Part shown: positions 33,842 to 45,475 of the stretch, one piece after another
Position numbering within the stretch: the stretch's first letter is position 1
Layout: every line of letters starts with the position of its first letter
Assembly (NCBI GenBank): GCA_963969395.1
Contig: OZ017802.1
Location: forward strand, 5,706,501 to 5,770,500
Source: Pseudoscleropodium purum
Taxonomy: Eukaryota; Streptophyta; Bryopsida; Hypnales; Brachytheciaceae
Direction of reading: 5' to 3'
DNA length: 64,000 bases
Made by a program: the position numbers and the translations under genes
The notes under the pieces: generated by a model
The model's input: only the letters and a program-made list of their open reading frames with translations
Database searches by the model: none
What the model was told of the DNA's origin: nothing

Positions 33842-35212
33842 GGGATGGATTGTACTAATTCTTACACCGACGACAATACATAGAGACAATTATTTTGTTA
33901 AGATTTTGGAATATTCAAACAAGTCATACTATTTTAATTGTTTGGTGATTTTCATTTGAAATTTTTGTAGACAATTTAATAAAAAAATATCTAAATAGTT
34001 GTTCAATTTCATAGAATTGACTTATTTATTAGAAGTTATCAAACATTTTCTAAGATGTAGAAATGATTAAACCAAAGTTTTGAATACATTAAGATATTGT
34101 TTTAGATTTAGTTGGAGGAATCTATACTTATTCAAAAAGGCTTGAATCATTCCATTTTGGTTAATAGCATGAGGATTTTTCTATTGTTATCAACTAAGGC
34201 AAAACAAAATTACTATCAACTTCAAATGTTATAGTGTTTTGATATGGGCAATCATTTTGAGTATACATCACTTAAAAACCACTTAAAAACTTATAAATAT
34301 GACTTCAAAATAAGATTTTAGAATTGAATTTCAAAATTTTGATTATATTTTGGTTTATTAGATATGAAAGAAGTGTTATAAAATGTACATTAAGAATTTT
34401 GGAAAGCAAAATAGTTTAATAGTATATATTGTTATTTTTTAATTTCTTATTTGAAGATTTTATGAATCATAAGATCTTCCAATCCACATACTATCCAACT
34501 AGCAAAGCTTCAATATACTCAACCTCTTTAATTTAACCCTCCCATCAATGACATTCTCAAAAATACTATACACATGTCACATTTTCATTGCTTGTACTGA
34601 ACTTGTCTCAAATTCAAACTATTTGAATAATACCATAACTATCTTCCTAAAAGTCAGATCAAGGGAATTTAAACGTAGATGGGTAAATTGAACTATTCAA
34701 TAGCAATTGTTGAATTCGAAAAAAAATCTCTCAAATTAAGAGACAAATACCTAATCAACGATTGATTGTCCTTACTTCTAGAATCCACATTAAACAATAA
34801 TAAAATTTCTGCAAAAGTATTCCCATACGGAAATTCCACGTCAGACTTTAGGGTTGTGGATCCGGCACATGGGAGGCCGGTTGGGTCCAAGTGTCATCCC
34901 CCGTGGAATAGTATATTTTTAATTTGCTACAGTCTTTGGGTTTATTCAAAGACATGGGGTTCCAGGAACCCAGACAGGTTCTTATACCATATCCCTGTCT
35001 CCACAGCCACAAACCTTATGGGACAACCCCCACTTTTTACTTTTTCTTTTCGCTTTTCCTTTTTCTCTCCCAGCTTCAGCAAGCGAGAGCATCACGCCAC
35101 CAGCCCACCACGGGCTCTACGGATGCCTCAGCACACTCAACTGTCGACTAATTGTGCGAATTGAAATTGGACGTGAAATTTCGGAGCGAAATTTTGCAAG
35201 GAATTTGTATTC
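33842..35212. other. AT-rich spacer and CCDA promoter region
   Basis: 33842-34760 is AT-rich with no gene. From about 34840 the DNA becomes GC-richer, and a pyrimidine-rich patch (about 35036-35080) lies within 180 bases of the CCDA start codon, suggesting promoter and leader. No clear TATA box. Confidence 0.4.
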
Positions 35213-38200
35213 ATGGCGCAGTGTTTGGGGAGCTGCGGTTTGCGAGTCCAATTCGGAGCGACGACGACGTCGAAATTGGCGTCGAAGAACTCGTTCACGA
35301 ATGGCTATGGCTATGGCAATTCCTGGAAGCTCAGGCTGCGGCCGACGAGGATGGTGTCGTTGAGGACTCCTGTTGCTGCGCTTGAGAACATGATTCCTCT
35401 CATCGATGGGGTGAGTCGTCTTCGTCGTCGTCTTCTTCGTGCACATTGAGACCATTTTCTTGCACATCCTGCCATTTTCTTGCGATTGGTTCGGGCTTGT
35501 CAATATTCGGTGGTGAAATTGTGCTTGTTTGGAGCATTTCAAGTTTCGGTGGTGAAATTGTGCTTGTTTGGAGCATTTCAAGTTTCGGTGGTGAAATTGT
35601 TGGTCGGTAGGCATGCGCAGTGTCAGCAATCGTTATGTTATTGCGTTCTGCGGTGGTCTAGCTTGCAAGGATGTGCGAGTGCACTGGCAGGTTTCAAATT
35701 TGGTAATTAGGGTTAGCGACTCAAAGTGAACCAATGATTTTTCCTCGATTTCATAGCCATGATATTCCGTATGCGTCGATTCTAGCTATCCGTTACGATG
35801 ATGAAAGGCAGAGCAGAATTTTCAATGGGATTAGTGCATTGAGAAAAGGGACTTCTTGCACATTCGTGTCATTTTCTCGCGGTTTTGTTGGGAATGTCAA
35901 TTTTCGGTGATGAAATTGTCGGACACTAGACATTCCCCCAATCGTTCTGTTGTTGTTACGAGCTTGGACACATAGTGCAATTATACTGGCAGGGTTCAAA
36001 TTTGATAATTAAGGGAAACAACTAGACCGGCACTAGTGATTCTCACAGCCTTGACATCCATGCCAATGACGGTGATGAAGTTAGAGGAGGATAGAATGGG
36101 AGTACTGCATCGAGAACAGGATTCTAACGCTTAAACAACATCTCAATTGAGTTATAGAGCATCATGAATTTGGATTACTTCAAACTTAAACAATTCACAA
36201 TTCATCCATATTCAAATAACACATATTTTTCGCCTTGGAAATCCTCAGAGATGGGGACAAGACACACACACAAAATACCCAACCTAATCATAGAAGTGAA
36301 TCAAACAGCTGAAAGCCACAGGAGTGGGTAATCTACCTTAATAAGGTAGTAAGGTCCGATCACGAGATTAGATTAACCTTAAACTATAAGTATTGCGTCT
36401 TTGATGTATCACTCTAAGTTGCCATCTTTGCCTGTGATAGGACCCAGAACTTGATCTCATTACTTACAAGTCACATGCTTGGATGACACTTGCATTGTAA
36501 ATTGGTGACTTTTCGATGCATGGAAAAGGGGCCTCACACAAATGGGTCCCTGCCTTAAGTGCAGTTGTTTCTCTTGCTAATCACATGAGATACCATTACG
36601 GTAGTTATTTTGCTTGACAATTTGTAGTGATGGTGAAGCGCAGACTGCAATGGAGCATGGGAAGGAATGGCCGCAATTGTTAGCCTTGGTAGCAGATGGT
36701 AGTTCAGCAGATTGGTTGGGTAACACTTTATACTCAGCAGGCCAGAATGCTAACTCTCTGGTTCAAGGTCAACTACAAGGCTCCTTATCACCAGCCAGGT
36801 TTGTTCCCTATAGAAACCTTACGCAATAGCCTTTGAACCCTTGCAACTGGCCCAATATTTCGTTTCTTAGTAGAATATTCGATCAGGGTGGTCTAAGCCA
36901 GTGATAATGTTTGCTACATTTCTTACCTACTAAGAAATTTCTTCCATTGAGCTAAGAATACCAATATAACATTTTGAAGATGACAATTTTAATTATCATC
37001 TTTGAATAAAATGATTGATGTATTATGCAAAATTTGCATATTTGTAAGATCTTTTGTAAGTTTGACTTTAAATTTCATATTAAAATTGCAATTTTTAATG
37101 GTAGTGTTATAAGCATAAGAATTGTGCACCAATACTAAAAATGAGCTTCTAATTGATATGAATGAGATGTTTTTTAATAATGTTTGTTAGAGTTCAAAGA
37201 CCTATGGCATTCGACTGTACATGAGCGAACTTCGAATGAACACTGACTTGCTACTCCCTGACTTGCAACTGAAAATGAATTTCATGTGGCTTCCACGTAT
37301 GATTGCATGAGGTTTTGGGATAACATTGAAGATGTCGGGGGTGCTTGTCAGTGTGGCAATTATATTTGGTGCAGGACTCGTAACAAGCCTCTCACCGTGT
37401 ACGTTGAGTGTTCTGCCTCTCACGCTTGGCTACATTGGTATGACTTTCCCTTCACTGTCGAACATTCATGGCCATGCTAGATTGTACTCCATGTTAGATC
37501 GTGATAAACTGTTCCAAATTGTTGCGAACCTCTTATTGCATTATGTTCAGTCTTGAACTGGTAGAAGTCTGATATCCAGTCGTTTGTCTCTTGCTCCATT
37601 TAATATGGTATCTCTAGGGATTGACATGTTGATGGTGAAGTCTTCTAGTAAGCAACCGATGACTTGCGAACGAGTTGTGGATCTGACTATTATTAAATTT
37701 GGGGGTCGTGATAGAGAAGCAGCATCTTACATTAGCTCGTCGTTGTAAATGTAGGGGCGTCTGGGGGAGGAAAAAATCGCACACAGGTTATTATTAAACT
37801 TCACAGCCTCGTCACAACAGTGGATGACATTGTGGTTATCAAGGAAACCATGTTTGACCGTTTTGATTTATTACATGGATACGGTTCAAATAAACGACAG
37901 CGTCTTCTCAATTCTATCCTGAGTTCTATTCAGTTCCCAAGAAGTTGACCATCTACGTGTCAAGAAATCATACACTTATTAAAATTCAGAGTGTGTCAAC
38001 ATGCAAAATTAAAGTTCTCCAAAGGGTTGTACAATAGTGAATGCAGGGAATTATGAATCTTGGGGGTCAATTGCTTAAGGAATTTCTTCTAATGGCATAT
38101 GAAACATCATGGGTTCTGTTAGTGGCTTCATAGTTCTTTGTATGCATTTTGTGCTCAACTCAAAAGCTCACATATTGTTCGGGCATGTATGCAGCTGTTT

Positions 38201-40277
38201 GTCGATTCGTTGGCATTCTCCTTAGGGCTGGCAACCACACTTGCAGTGCTGGGTATCGGGGCATCCTTAGCAGGAAAGGCTTATGGTCAAATAGGACAAG
38301 GGATTCCAATTGCTGTTTCGGTAGTTGCAATGATTATGGGCTTGAATCTTCTGGAGGTGAGGTTCTTTAATTTGCTTCTGTTGCCGTAGTGCACTTATGT
38401 TATATCTTCTTGTTCGCTTAGGTTGCTGTTTGAGAATGGTTATCTTGAAAGCCACAGCTGATGACAGGTCGAAGTCTATCAAAGCGTTATTTCATTTTCT
38501 ACTCTCTTTTTTGGTTGACCCTTGAGCTGAATGGAGCCGATGTGTGTTTTGGCAGATCATTGAACTTCAATTTCCGTCCTTTTTTGGAAACTTTGACGCA
38601 CGGAAAGCTGCAGCTTCCCTTCCTCCAAGTGCGTGTTATCTTCTTCTAAACCAATTCTAATGTATTGCTGTGATGTTAAAAACCAGGGTTTTGGTTTCAA
38701 TATTTTGTTTACGCTGGGGTGGCTCGAAGAGTTAGGCTGAAGTACCAATTCTGTCGAATTTTTCATATTTTCTTGTTATTTGGGTAGCTACAGTATACGT
38801 TCTAGCGATTTACAACAGAATTTCAACAATCTCTATGATCTGGCTGTATGATCTGGCTGAGTACTCACATTTTCCTTCTTAAACTTCCCGTAGGCCTGTT
38901 ACTAGACCAATATGAACTGCTATTGATAACTTGAACTTGAACTGATATCTCATTAATTTAGTGATGGTTTGTTGGAGTAATTTTTGTTTCAAAATTCTAA
39001 TGTAATTATTGGCGTCAGGTGCTCAGGCATACTTGGCAGGTCTTACTTTTGCGTTGGCAGCGTCTCCTTGCAGCACACCTGTCCTTGCCTCCCTGTTAGC
39101 CTACGTGGCCTCGTCTCAGGTCTGACTCTTTTCATTTGGAGGAGTTGCATAGATAAACCGGCTCTCTTTTCTGTATGCTTGATGAAGGAACCGGCTAATA
39201 TCGTTTAGTGACTGTTACATTGCTTTAGGGTGTTTTCCAAACTGCTCTGCTTTGCCATGAAAGGTGAGTGCTGCAGCTAAGTTGTTCATTTATTCAACAG
39301 GATCCCTTGGTCGGAGGTAGCCTACTCCTGGCTTACACAACTGGCTACGTAGCGCCTTTGCTGGTGGCAGCATCGTTTGCTGGCGCTCTCCAGGTAGACA
39401 GAAAAGTCGTACCAGTGGTTTGAAATTGTTATGAAGAGACAAACTTGGAATGATATGCCTAGGAGCTAGAGTCTTGTCACTCCAGGAGTCCATTGTGCTT
39501 CTTCTTAAACGCAGATCATGTTTTGACAGAATCTAAGTATTTTCATAGGGTGGTATGCCAATTCAAGCTGAACTTGCACTCATAATTTGATAAATGAATC
39601 TGTATTGATCACGAAAACAATCTTGATAAGTGGGCATCTCATGAGCTTATCCTCCTTAAGCGTCGTAGTGTCCTTTTTAAACCCTCGATCAAGCATCGTT
39701 GAATACGATCCTAAAATTAAGTTTATGTCTGATTACTTATGAAAGTGCAGCCTTGTATGAAAATACATCTCTTTCCACTCCCGTTGCTTGGCAGGTTATT
39801 TTCCATAATGAACCTCTACGCTCACATTACGCAGTCCAGAAATACAGATTGTCAAAGTAAAGGTGGAGGCTTTATAATGTATCAGATTTTAGTGTTATGT
39901 CATTGTGCTCAATATTTTTAAGACCTTATGCGGTGCTTGACTGTTTCTGGTGTGAATGCAGCAACTCATGTCCATGCGCAAATATTCTGCATGGATTAAT
40001 CCAACCAGGTGCTCATCTCTATTCTTATCCTTTTGGTATCAGTGGTCAACTGTCTTGATTGAGTCCAATTTGCTTCAGCTGTTCTACAACCTGTTCAGTT
40101 CTACTATTGCTAGCCAGATAGATTTCCATTCATGGTTCATTGTGAATTTTCAAACTTCTAATGGATTGACACAAACAATGGTTTGGTGGGTACAGTGGAG
40201 CGCTGTTGCTAGGAGGGGGATTGTACTCTTTTCTGACTCGCTCGTTCCCGGAGTCTTCTATGACCATGATGATGTAG
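35213..40277 (+). CDS. CCDA: Chloroplast thylakoid CcdA-like cytochrome c biogenesis protein (ten exons)
   Basis: CcdA-type proteins carry reducing equivalents from stroma to thylakoid lumen through a membrane Cys pair, for haem attachment to c-type cytochromes of the b6f complex. Exons are 35213-35410, 36644-36798, 37352-37437, 37755-37786, 38195-38356, 38556-38628, 39019-39119, 39301-39393, 39962-40008 and 40196-40277. Junctions are GT-AG with matching phases, giving 342 codons plus stop. Exons 1-2 encode a transit peptide and spacer. The membrane core shows [19 protein letters not shown] with the first redox Cys, [28 protein letters not shown] with the second Cys, and [18 protein letters not shown], then KYSAWINP and GALLLGGG. 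The tail is Met-rich (MTMMM). The 32-nt exon 4 encodes [11 protein letters not shown]. Both Cys-Pro contexts are intact, so the protein should be functional. Confidence 0.93.
35508..35602 (+). repeat. 39-bp tandem repeat in CCDA intron 1
   Basis: The unit CGGTGGTGAAATTGTGCTTG plus 19 further bases starts at 35508, 35547 and 35586 (two full copies and a partial). A related segment with CGGTGATGAAATTG lies near 35907 in the same intron. Confidence 0.85.
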
Positions 40278-41876
40278 ACAGATCCTTACATAGAGGTCTA
40301 ATTTCTTTTATGCAGGCACATAACTTGGATCTTAGTTTTCTGTTTGAATTTTAAAATTTGTTAAAACGTCCATTTCAGATTTCTCAATGTTCTTTGAGGT
40401 AGAAGTCCAAGGAACGGCTTGGCTATCAGAATCCGTATTGTAGTAGCTCTCTTATGAAGGTCAGACAAATAGTTCTAGATATTTTATGAAATATCTACTT
40501 GAACCTTTCATCCTCAAGTTGATCACAAGGTTGACTCATGGAAAATATCAAAGCAAAAGAGGGAGAAATTTTATGAGGGAAAGTCAATACCCCTGGCTAT
40601 ACTTTGGCATATTTACCACTGCATTACCAAGATATAAGAGAGCTCTAGATGTAGTGTATGTAAGTTATACTTCGTTAATATTGGTGAATAACCATCTCAA
40701 ACTTTCACTATTGTATTGTAATGCATATCATTTGCTAATGCTTGTGATATGAGATCCAAAATAGTAGTGGTATTGGATTCCCTACCTTTGTTGTTTGGTG
40801 CAACAAGTTTCTTAATTATCTATATTCATCCTTGCATAACTCTTAAACTTTGGTTTTATATGTATATAGCACTATAAAGAAAACTTGTTGACTTAGAGCT
40901 TGAATCTTGATTGGTGTATGAATTTTGATACATAACATTTGAGAATCAAAAGAACATTAATTATTCAACAATGAAGCTCAGTTCCAATTGAATTTGTACA
41001 ATTAAAGATCATTTATTTTGAAGTAGTTTCCTATCATTGTTCCTATATTTGTATTTTTCATATGACTACATGACCCAACTCTCTCTTTCTAAACCATTGC
41101 TTTTTGTCTTCTTAATTGTAACAATTTTTCAATGTGAGTTTCTCTTATAGGCTTGACTTGTTGGTTGAATTTTCAACATTTGACATCAACAAATATTTTA
41201 CTTTTAGGTATTGATTGAGTAGAGCATCCAATGTTCTAGAACAATGAAACTTATAAATAAAATTTGTAATCATAATTTTCTTCTATTGCCATGCTAAAAT
41301 TTCTTTAGGTTAAGAATTGTTGAGCCCTTATACCACCTATAAGTGTCTCTGCAAGTACTTGAAGTAAAGGATTGTAACAAAGGGACTTCAGAAAGGTTGG
41401 AATTGAAGTTCATCCGATTCTAGTTTAACCCTATAACACCACGGAGGATAAAAGTGTTGAATTCTTAGTTTAATGAATGATTTTCAAGATTTTTGTAGAG
41501 ACACTAAAGAATGCACTTATGGACAAATAATTGAATCATTATGTGGTCAACTACCTTAGTGATGGATCACATCTTTCCAAAATTAAAAGATTGGCAACAA
41601 TTATAGTGTATGGCTTGATGGAACAATCTTTGTCACTCTTAGCTAAATAGACACTATGATTGTGCATTTATTGACCTTGAATTTTTTTTTTACTCCCTTG
41701 TAGTTCTACCAACAATGTACCTTTTCAAATAAAACTATCCTATCTTGAAGTAGAATAGGTGTTCTTGAAGAGATAGAAAGCCATGAAAATAGAGAGTTGC
41801 TAGCTTTAATAATTGTTACTCCAATTTAATTACAACATAAGGTTTAACCAAAATTTAGAATTGAAATGATTAAAGC
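40278..41876. other. CCDA 3' region followed by AT-rich spacer
   Basis: The first several hundred bases (to roughly 40750) probably include the CCDA 3' UTR. Beyond that no gene or clear element was recognised. Confidence 0.4.
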
Positions 41877-41952
41877 TCTTAGACCCCTAAAGTTCTGAGG
41901 CCTTTTTTTCATCAAAAAAACATTCAAAACTACCATTTCTATTGCAAAGAGT

Positions 41953-44012
41953 GTAGACAAGGTTTAGTTCCAATTTGTTGTGAGTTTAAAAGTTTTATAG
42001 TAGTTCACTTGATTTGACACACTTTTGGTTAGTTTGGACTTTGGAGTGTATTTGAGTGAATTAGTACCAATAATCTCAGAACTAGTTTAAGGTTTTTAGC
42101 AAGATGTTCATTTTGGGAAGATTCTTTTTTGAATTTACACTAGGGGCATGAAAAATTAAGTAGCAACCTAGCAAAATTTAGCCAGTTTTGGGATTGCTAA
42201 TTAACACTATTTTTCTCTTAATCTAGTTTGGTTACCCAATTGGATTAGAATTGTTGGATAGTAAGAGGCTAAGTATTATTTAGTAAGTGCCTATTCAAAT
42301 TTCATTTCATATAATCCAATTCAGTGGCAATTGGTGTGTCTCTCAAGCCGCTTATTAGGAGCTAAAGCCAAATTGAACTTTCATCTATTGTTGAGAGTAG
42401 GCCAATGCAAGTCCAATTGCCAAATAAGCAATTTTATGTAATTTCTTGTGATTAATAGTTAAGTTGCCTAATTGGATTGCATTGTGTGTATCAGATTGTG
42501 TGAAGTGTTTGTTATGTATGGATTGTTACTATTGATAATTGATTTCATGTGATGAAGAATTGACCAAACTGGTGTGTATGGAATTACTGGAGTCTAAATA
42601 AGAGTTTGTGTAAATGAGTTGCTGGACTGTAAATGTCTATGAATTAACCTTTAGTTCAATTGAAAATTATTATATATTGGAATTTTTATAATTGTTGTTT
42701 TGTGAGTCCGGTGGAGTGTGTCATTGTAGTTGTATTAATTGTTGTATGATGACAAATTATAAAAGAATTTGCCTAATTGGAGTGTTTATGTATGGATAAA
42801 AATGAGAAACAATATAGCCTAAAATTGAGCGTAAAGCGTATTATTGAGTATGTGTGATCTAAGGTAAAACAGCCCATCATGGTCAAAATTTCGAGTTTGC
42901 ACTCATGCCATGGCTAAATTTTTAAATTTTTTTCCCCACATATAGACAAGTGCAAGAAATAACAACAACAATTGAAATTGTACTTTTCCAGCAAAGTATG
43001 AATTTTCTATGATTTTTTGAAGTGATCTACCCCAAATAGTCTACAGATTGCACTACAACCAACAAAATATGTATCCACAACGCTCACTTTCTTCACTTAA
43101 AATAGTCAAATTATTTTTAAACTTGTTGGGCCTTAAAGAAGTCATTTTTTGCAATGATTTACACTGAAAAAGCTATGTGTTCCTAATGGGGTCACTAATC
43201 ATTCCAATAGTGTTAGGTGAGACGTTGATGGTGGCCCAAACTTTCAGAAATTGATAATAACCATGATGGGGTCACTTTTGAGGTGTCCATCATAGGTCAT
43301 TTGACCATGATGGGCTATTTTATCTTAGTTGTATTGTGTTAATAAGTTAATTGTTGAATGTGTGAATGAAGATGTGTTCCAATTGGATAATGATAAACCT
43401 CAAAGTTGTTGTGTGAATCAAGAATCTTGATCCTTGTAATGTATTATCTATTGAGCAATTGAATTAGTATATTAGTATAGACTAAGAATAAATTAAGTTG
43501 AAATTATAACCAAATAGGTTGTTAAGAGAAACAAAGAAAATAATAAGAAAAAATTTGTTGAATGGAACTTAAAATGAGTTGTAAGGAGATTACAAGTATT
43601 TGGAAAAGAAAAGGATTGAATTTGAATTGGTGAATTGCAACGTAGCATGTATTATAAGAAAAATGTTTGTCAAATAGCTATAAAGATAGGAGACCAAGTT
43701 GGAAACTGTATGTATGAAGTGATGTTGTAAAAAGAGACTAAACCAATTAGTGAAAGTATGCCAAGTTGGAAAGAATAAAAAGAGTTTAAGATTAGAGATA
43801 CTATTTTCTTACCTTTTTGATTATTAAGCGGGGAGAATAGCATTGCAATTAGGCCTAGTTGGAAGGATTGCATTTCAAAATTCTTTGGTTGTGCTTACTC
43901 ATTGAATTGAAATTAACTATTTGTTTAAATCCCTATTTTATATTCTCCTATGAAACAAACTTTTTATACTAGGGGTTATTTGCCTATGGGTGATTTATAA
44001 ACCTTGTTCTAC
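41953..44012. mobile_element. About 2-kb TIR insertion inside copy 5
   Basis: GTAGACAAGGTTTA at 41953-41966 and TAAACCTTGTTCTAC at 43998-44012 are inverted repeats with one extra base. They coincide with the points where homology to the CCCCTAAAG family stops and resumes. No target duplication is clear and no transposase is recognisable. Superfamily unknown. Confidence 0.4.
42859..43328. mobile_element. 470-bp TIR element
   Basis: The ends are long imperfect inverted repeats: CTAAGGTAAAACAGCCCATC, continuing ATGGTCAAA, against the complement of TTTGACCATG followed by ATGGGCTATTTTATCTTAG. That is about 29 positions with two mismatches. There is no ORF and no convincing target duplication, so the superfamily is open. 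It lies inside the 2-kb insertion. Confidence 0.65.
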
Positions 44013-44550
44013 AAAGAAAAAAAAAATTAATTGTTTTTTTTCCATATCTAACTATAGGATCTTGCAGTAGACTATTATAAAAATATATGGAAGAAATTTC
44101 AGAAACTTTGACTGCAAAGATTGTTTTAAAGTTAAAAAAACAAATTTCTTTTTGCACAGTGCTCAACTAGATTTTTTGGTTTTGAATCTTTGTATACCCT
44201 AAATGCCCAAAGCACCAAATTCTAATGTTGAAAATACTTTGAAGTTAAATAAAACCTTATTAAATTACTATTTTTAGTAGCTTATATTATTGAAAAAATC
44301 TTTTTAAAGTCTAATTTTAGCTTCAAAAATTTGATTTTGAAATTGAATTACTATAATTATCCTATTTAAGATTTTGCACAAAGGTGTCCATTGCAAATCT
44401 TGATTTTCCATCGTTGAGGGCTCTTGGAAATGAGCTCTAAATACACTTAATGTTGGAAAAAAAATCACATTTGAAATTTATTTTACAAAATTGTAGAAAA
44501 GATTTTGAAAAGCCATTAATTGATTAAAGATATGCATATTATGCCCTTTA

Positions 44551-45475
44551 TTTCCTAAAGGTCACAAACTATATTTTCACCAAAAATGCTCCAAAGTTGC
44601 CATTTCTAGTACAAGTACCAAATTTTAGAAGAAAAACAATTTTGGACACATGTAAATATAAGATCTTATAGTATGCTAGTTTGAAAAGATGTGAAAAAAA
44701 TTCAAAAATTTCCTCCTTGTAGATTGCAAGATATTAGCTTTCAAATTGACAAAAATCCTTTTTTTGTCTTTGCAAAAACTGGGCAACAGCACTCAAGAAG
44801 GTTACATTTGTATGAAAAAATGTCCAAAATAGTGGTAACTCTTAAGATACCTTTCATGGCAAGTTGTCTATTTGCTTGAAAATTTTTAGATCATTTGGAA
44901 TTGCACAATATATAGGAAAAAAATAGTAAGTAGAAAGAACTAGAGAATGACTTAAAACACCAAACTTGTAAGAACTTAATTATGCAATTAAAAAATGCCA
45001 ACTCCAATGGTTGTGCTATAGTAATACACAATCTACATCATATGCTTTTATTTTTTTCAAAACATATTAAAAATTGAGTTAAATAAAAGACTCAAAGTTT
45101 ATTTTAGAATAGAGAATCAGTAACTACCTGCAAACTAGAATACCTCAAACCTTCATCTCATAAATAAAAATGGAACAATTCAAAGCTTTCCACATATATA
45201 CAAAACCAGAAAAACAGTTTCAAATTTTTATTTTTGAAAAAAGTGATTTTTTAAGAAATTTTTGGGTTGTCCACTAAGCATTGAAAATTATATTTCATAC
45301 AATAACTTTTGAACCATGTAGTCAAAAGTTATGAAAATTGTTGAGCCTTAAAGCTACTCCTTGAGCATACATTATTTAAAAAATTTCAAAGAAAAAAATA
45401 AAAATTCGATTGGTAGTGAGTTGTCCAAAATTGCTATATTGTCAAAAAAATGTAATTTGGTCCTTTAGGGATTAA
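44551..45475 (+). mobile_element. TTAA-flanked TIR element (CCCCTAAAG family), copy 4
   Basis: Left end CCTAAAGGTCACAAACTA, right end TTTGGTCCTTTAGGGATTAA (TTAA at 45472-45475). The body is about 920 bp and collinear with copies 1-3, sharing AGATTGCAAGATATTAGC, CATTTGTATGAAAAAATG and ATAGGAAAAAAATAGTAAGT. The left TTAA is mutated. It directly follows the degenerate copy 5. Confidence 0.7.

Larger units (their letters stand above)
41884..44545 (+). mobile_element. Degenerate CCCCTAAAG-family copy 5, split by an insertion
   Basis: 41884-41952 matches the left end of the TTAA family (CCCCTAAAGTTCTGAGG..., then CATCAAAAA and CTACCATTTCT). Homology appears to resume after 44012 with TATAGGATCTTGCAGTAG, the same internal segment found in copies 1, 2 and 4. 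The remainder towards 44545 is strongly diverged. The flanking TTAA has decayed. Confidence 0.45.

Noticed and set aside
35117..35629. 170-codon minus-strand frame with internal repeats
   Set aside because: Its repeated peptide comes from the 39-bp tandem repeat in CCDA intron 1, and the rest is antisense to CCDA exon 1.
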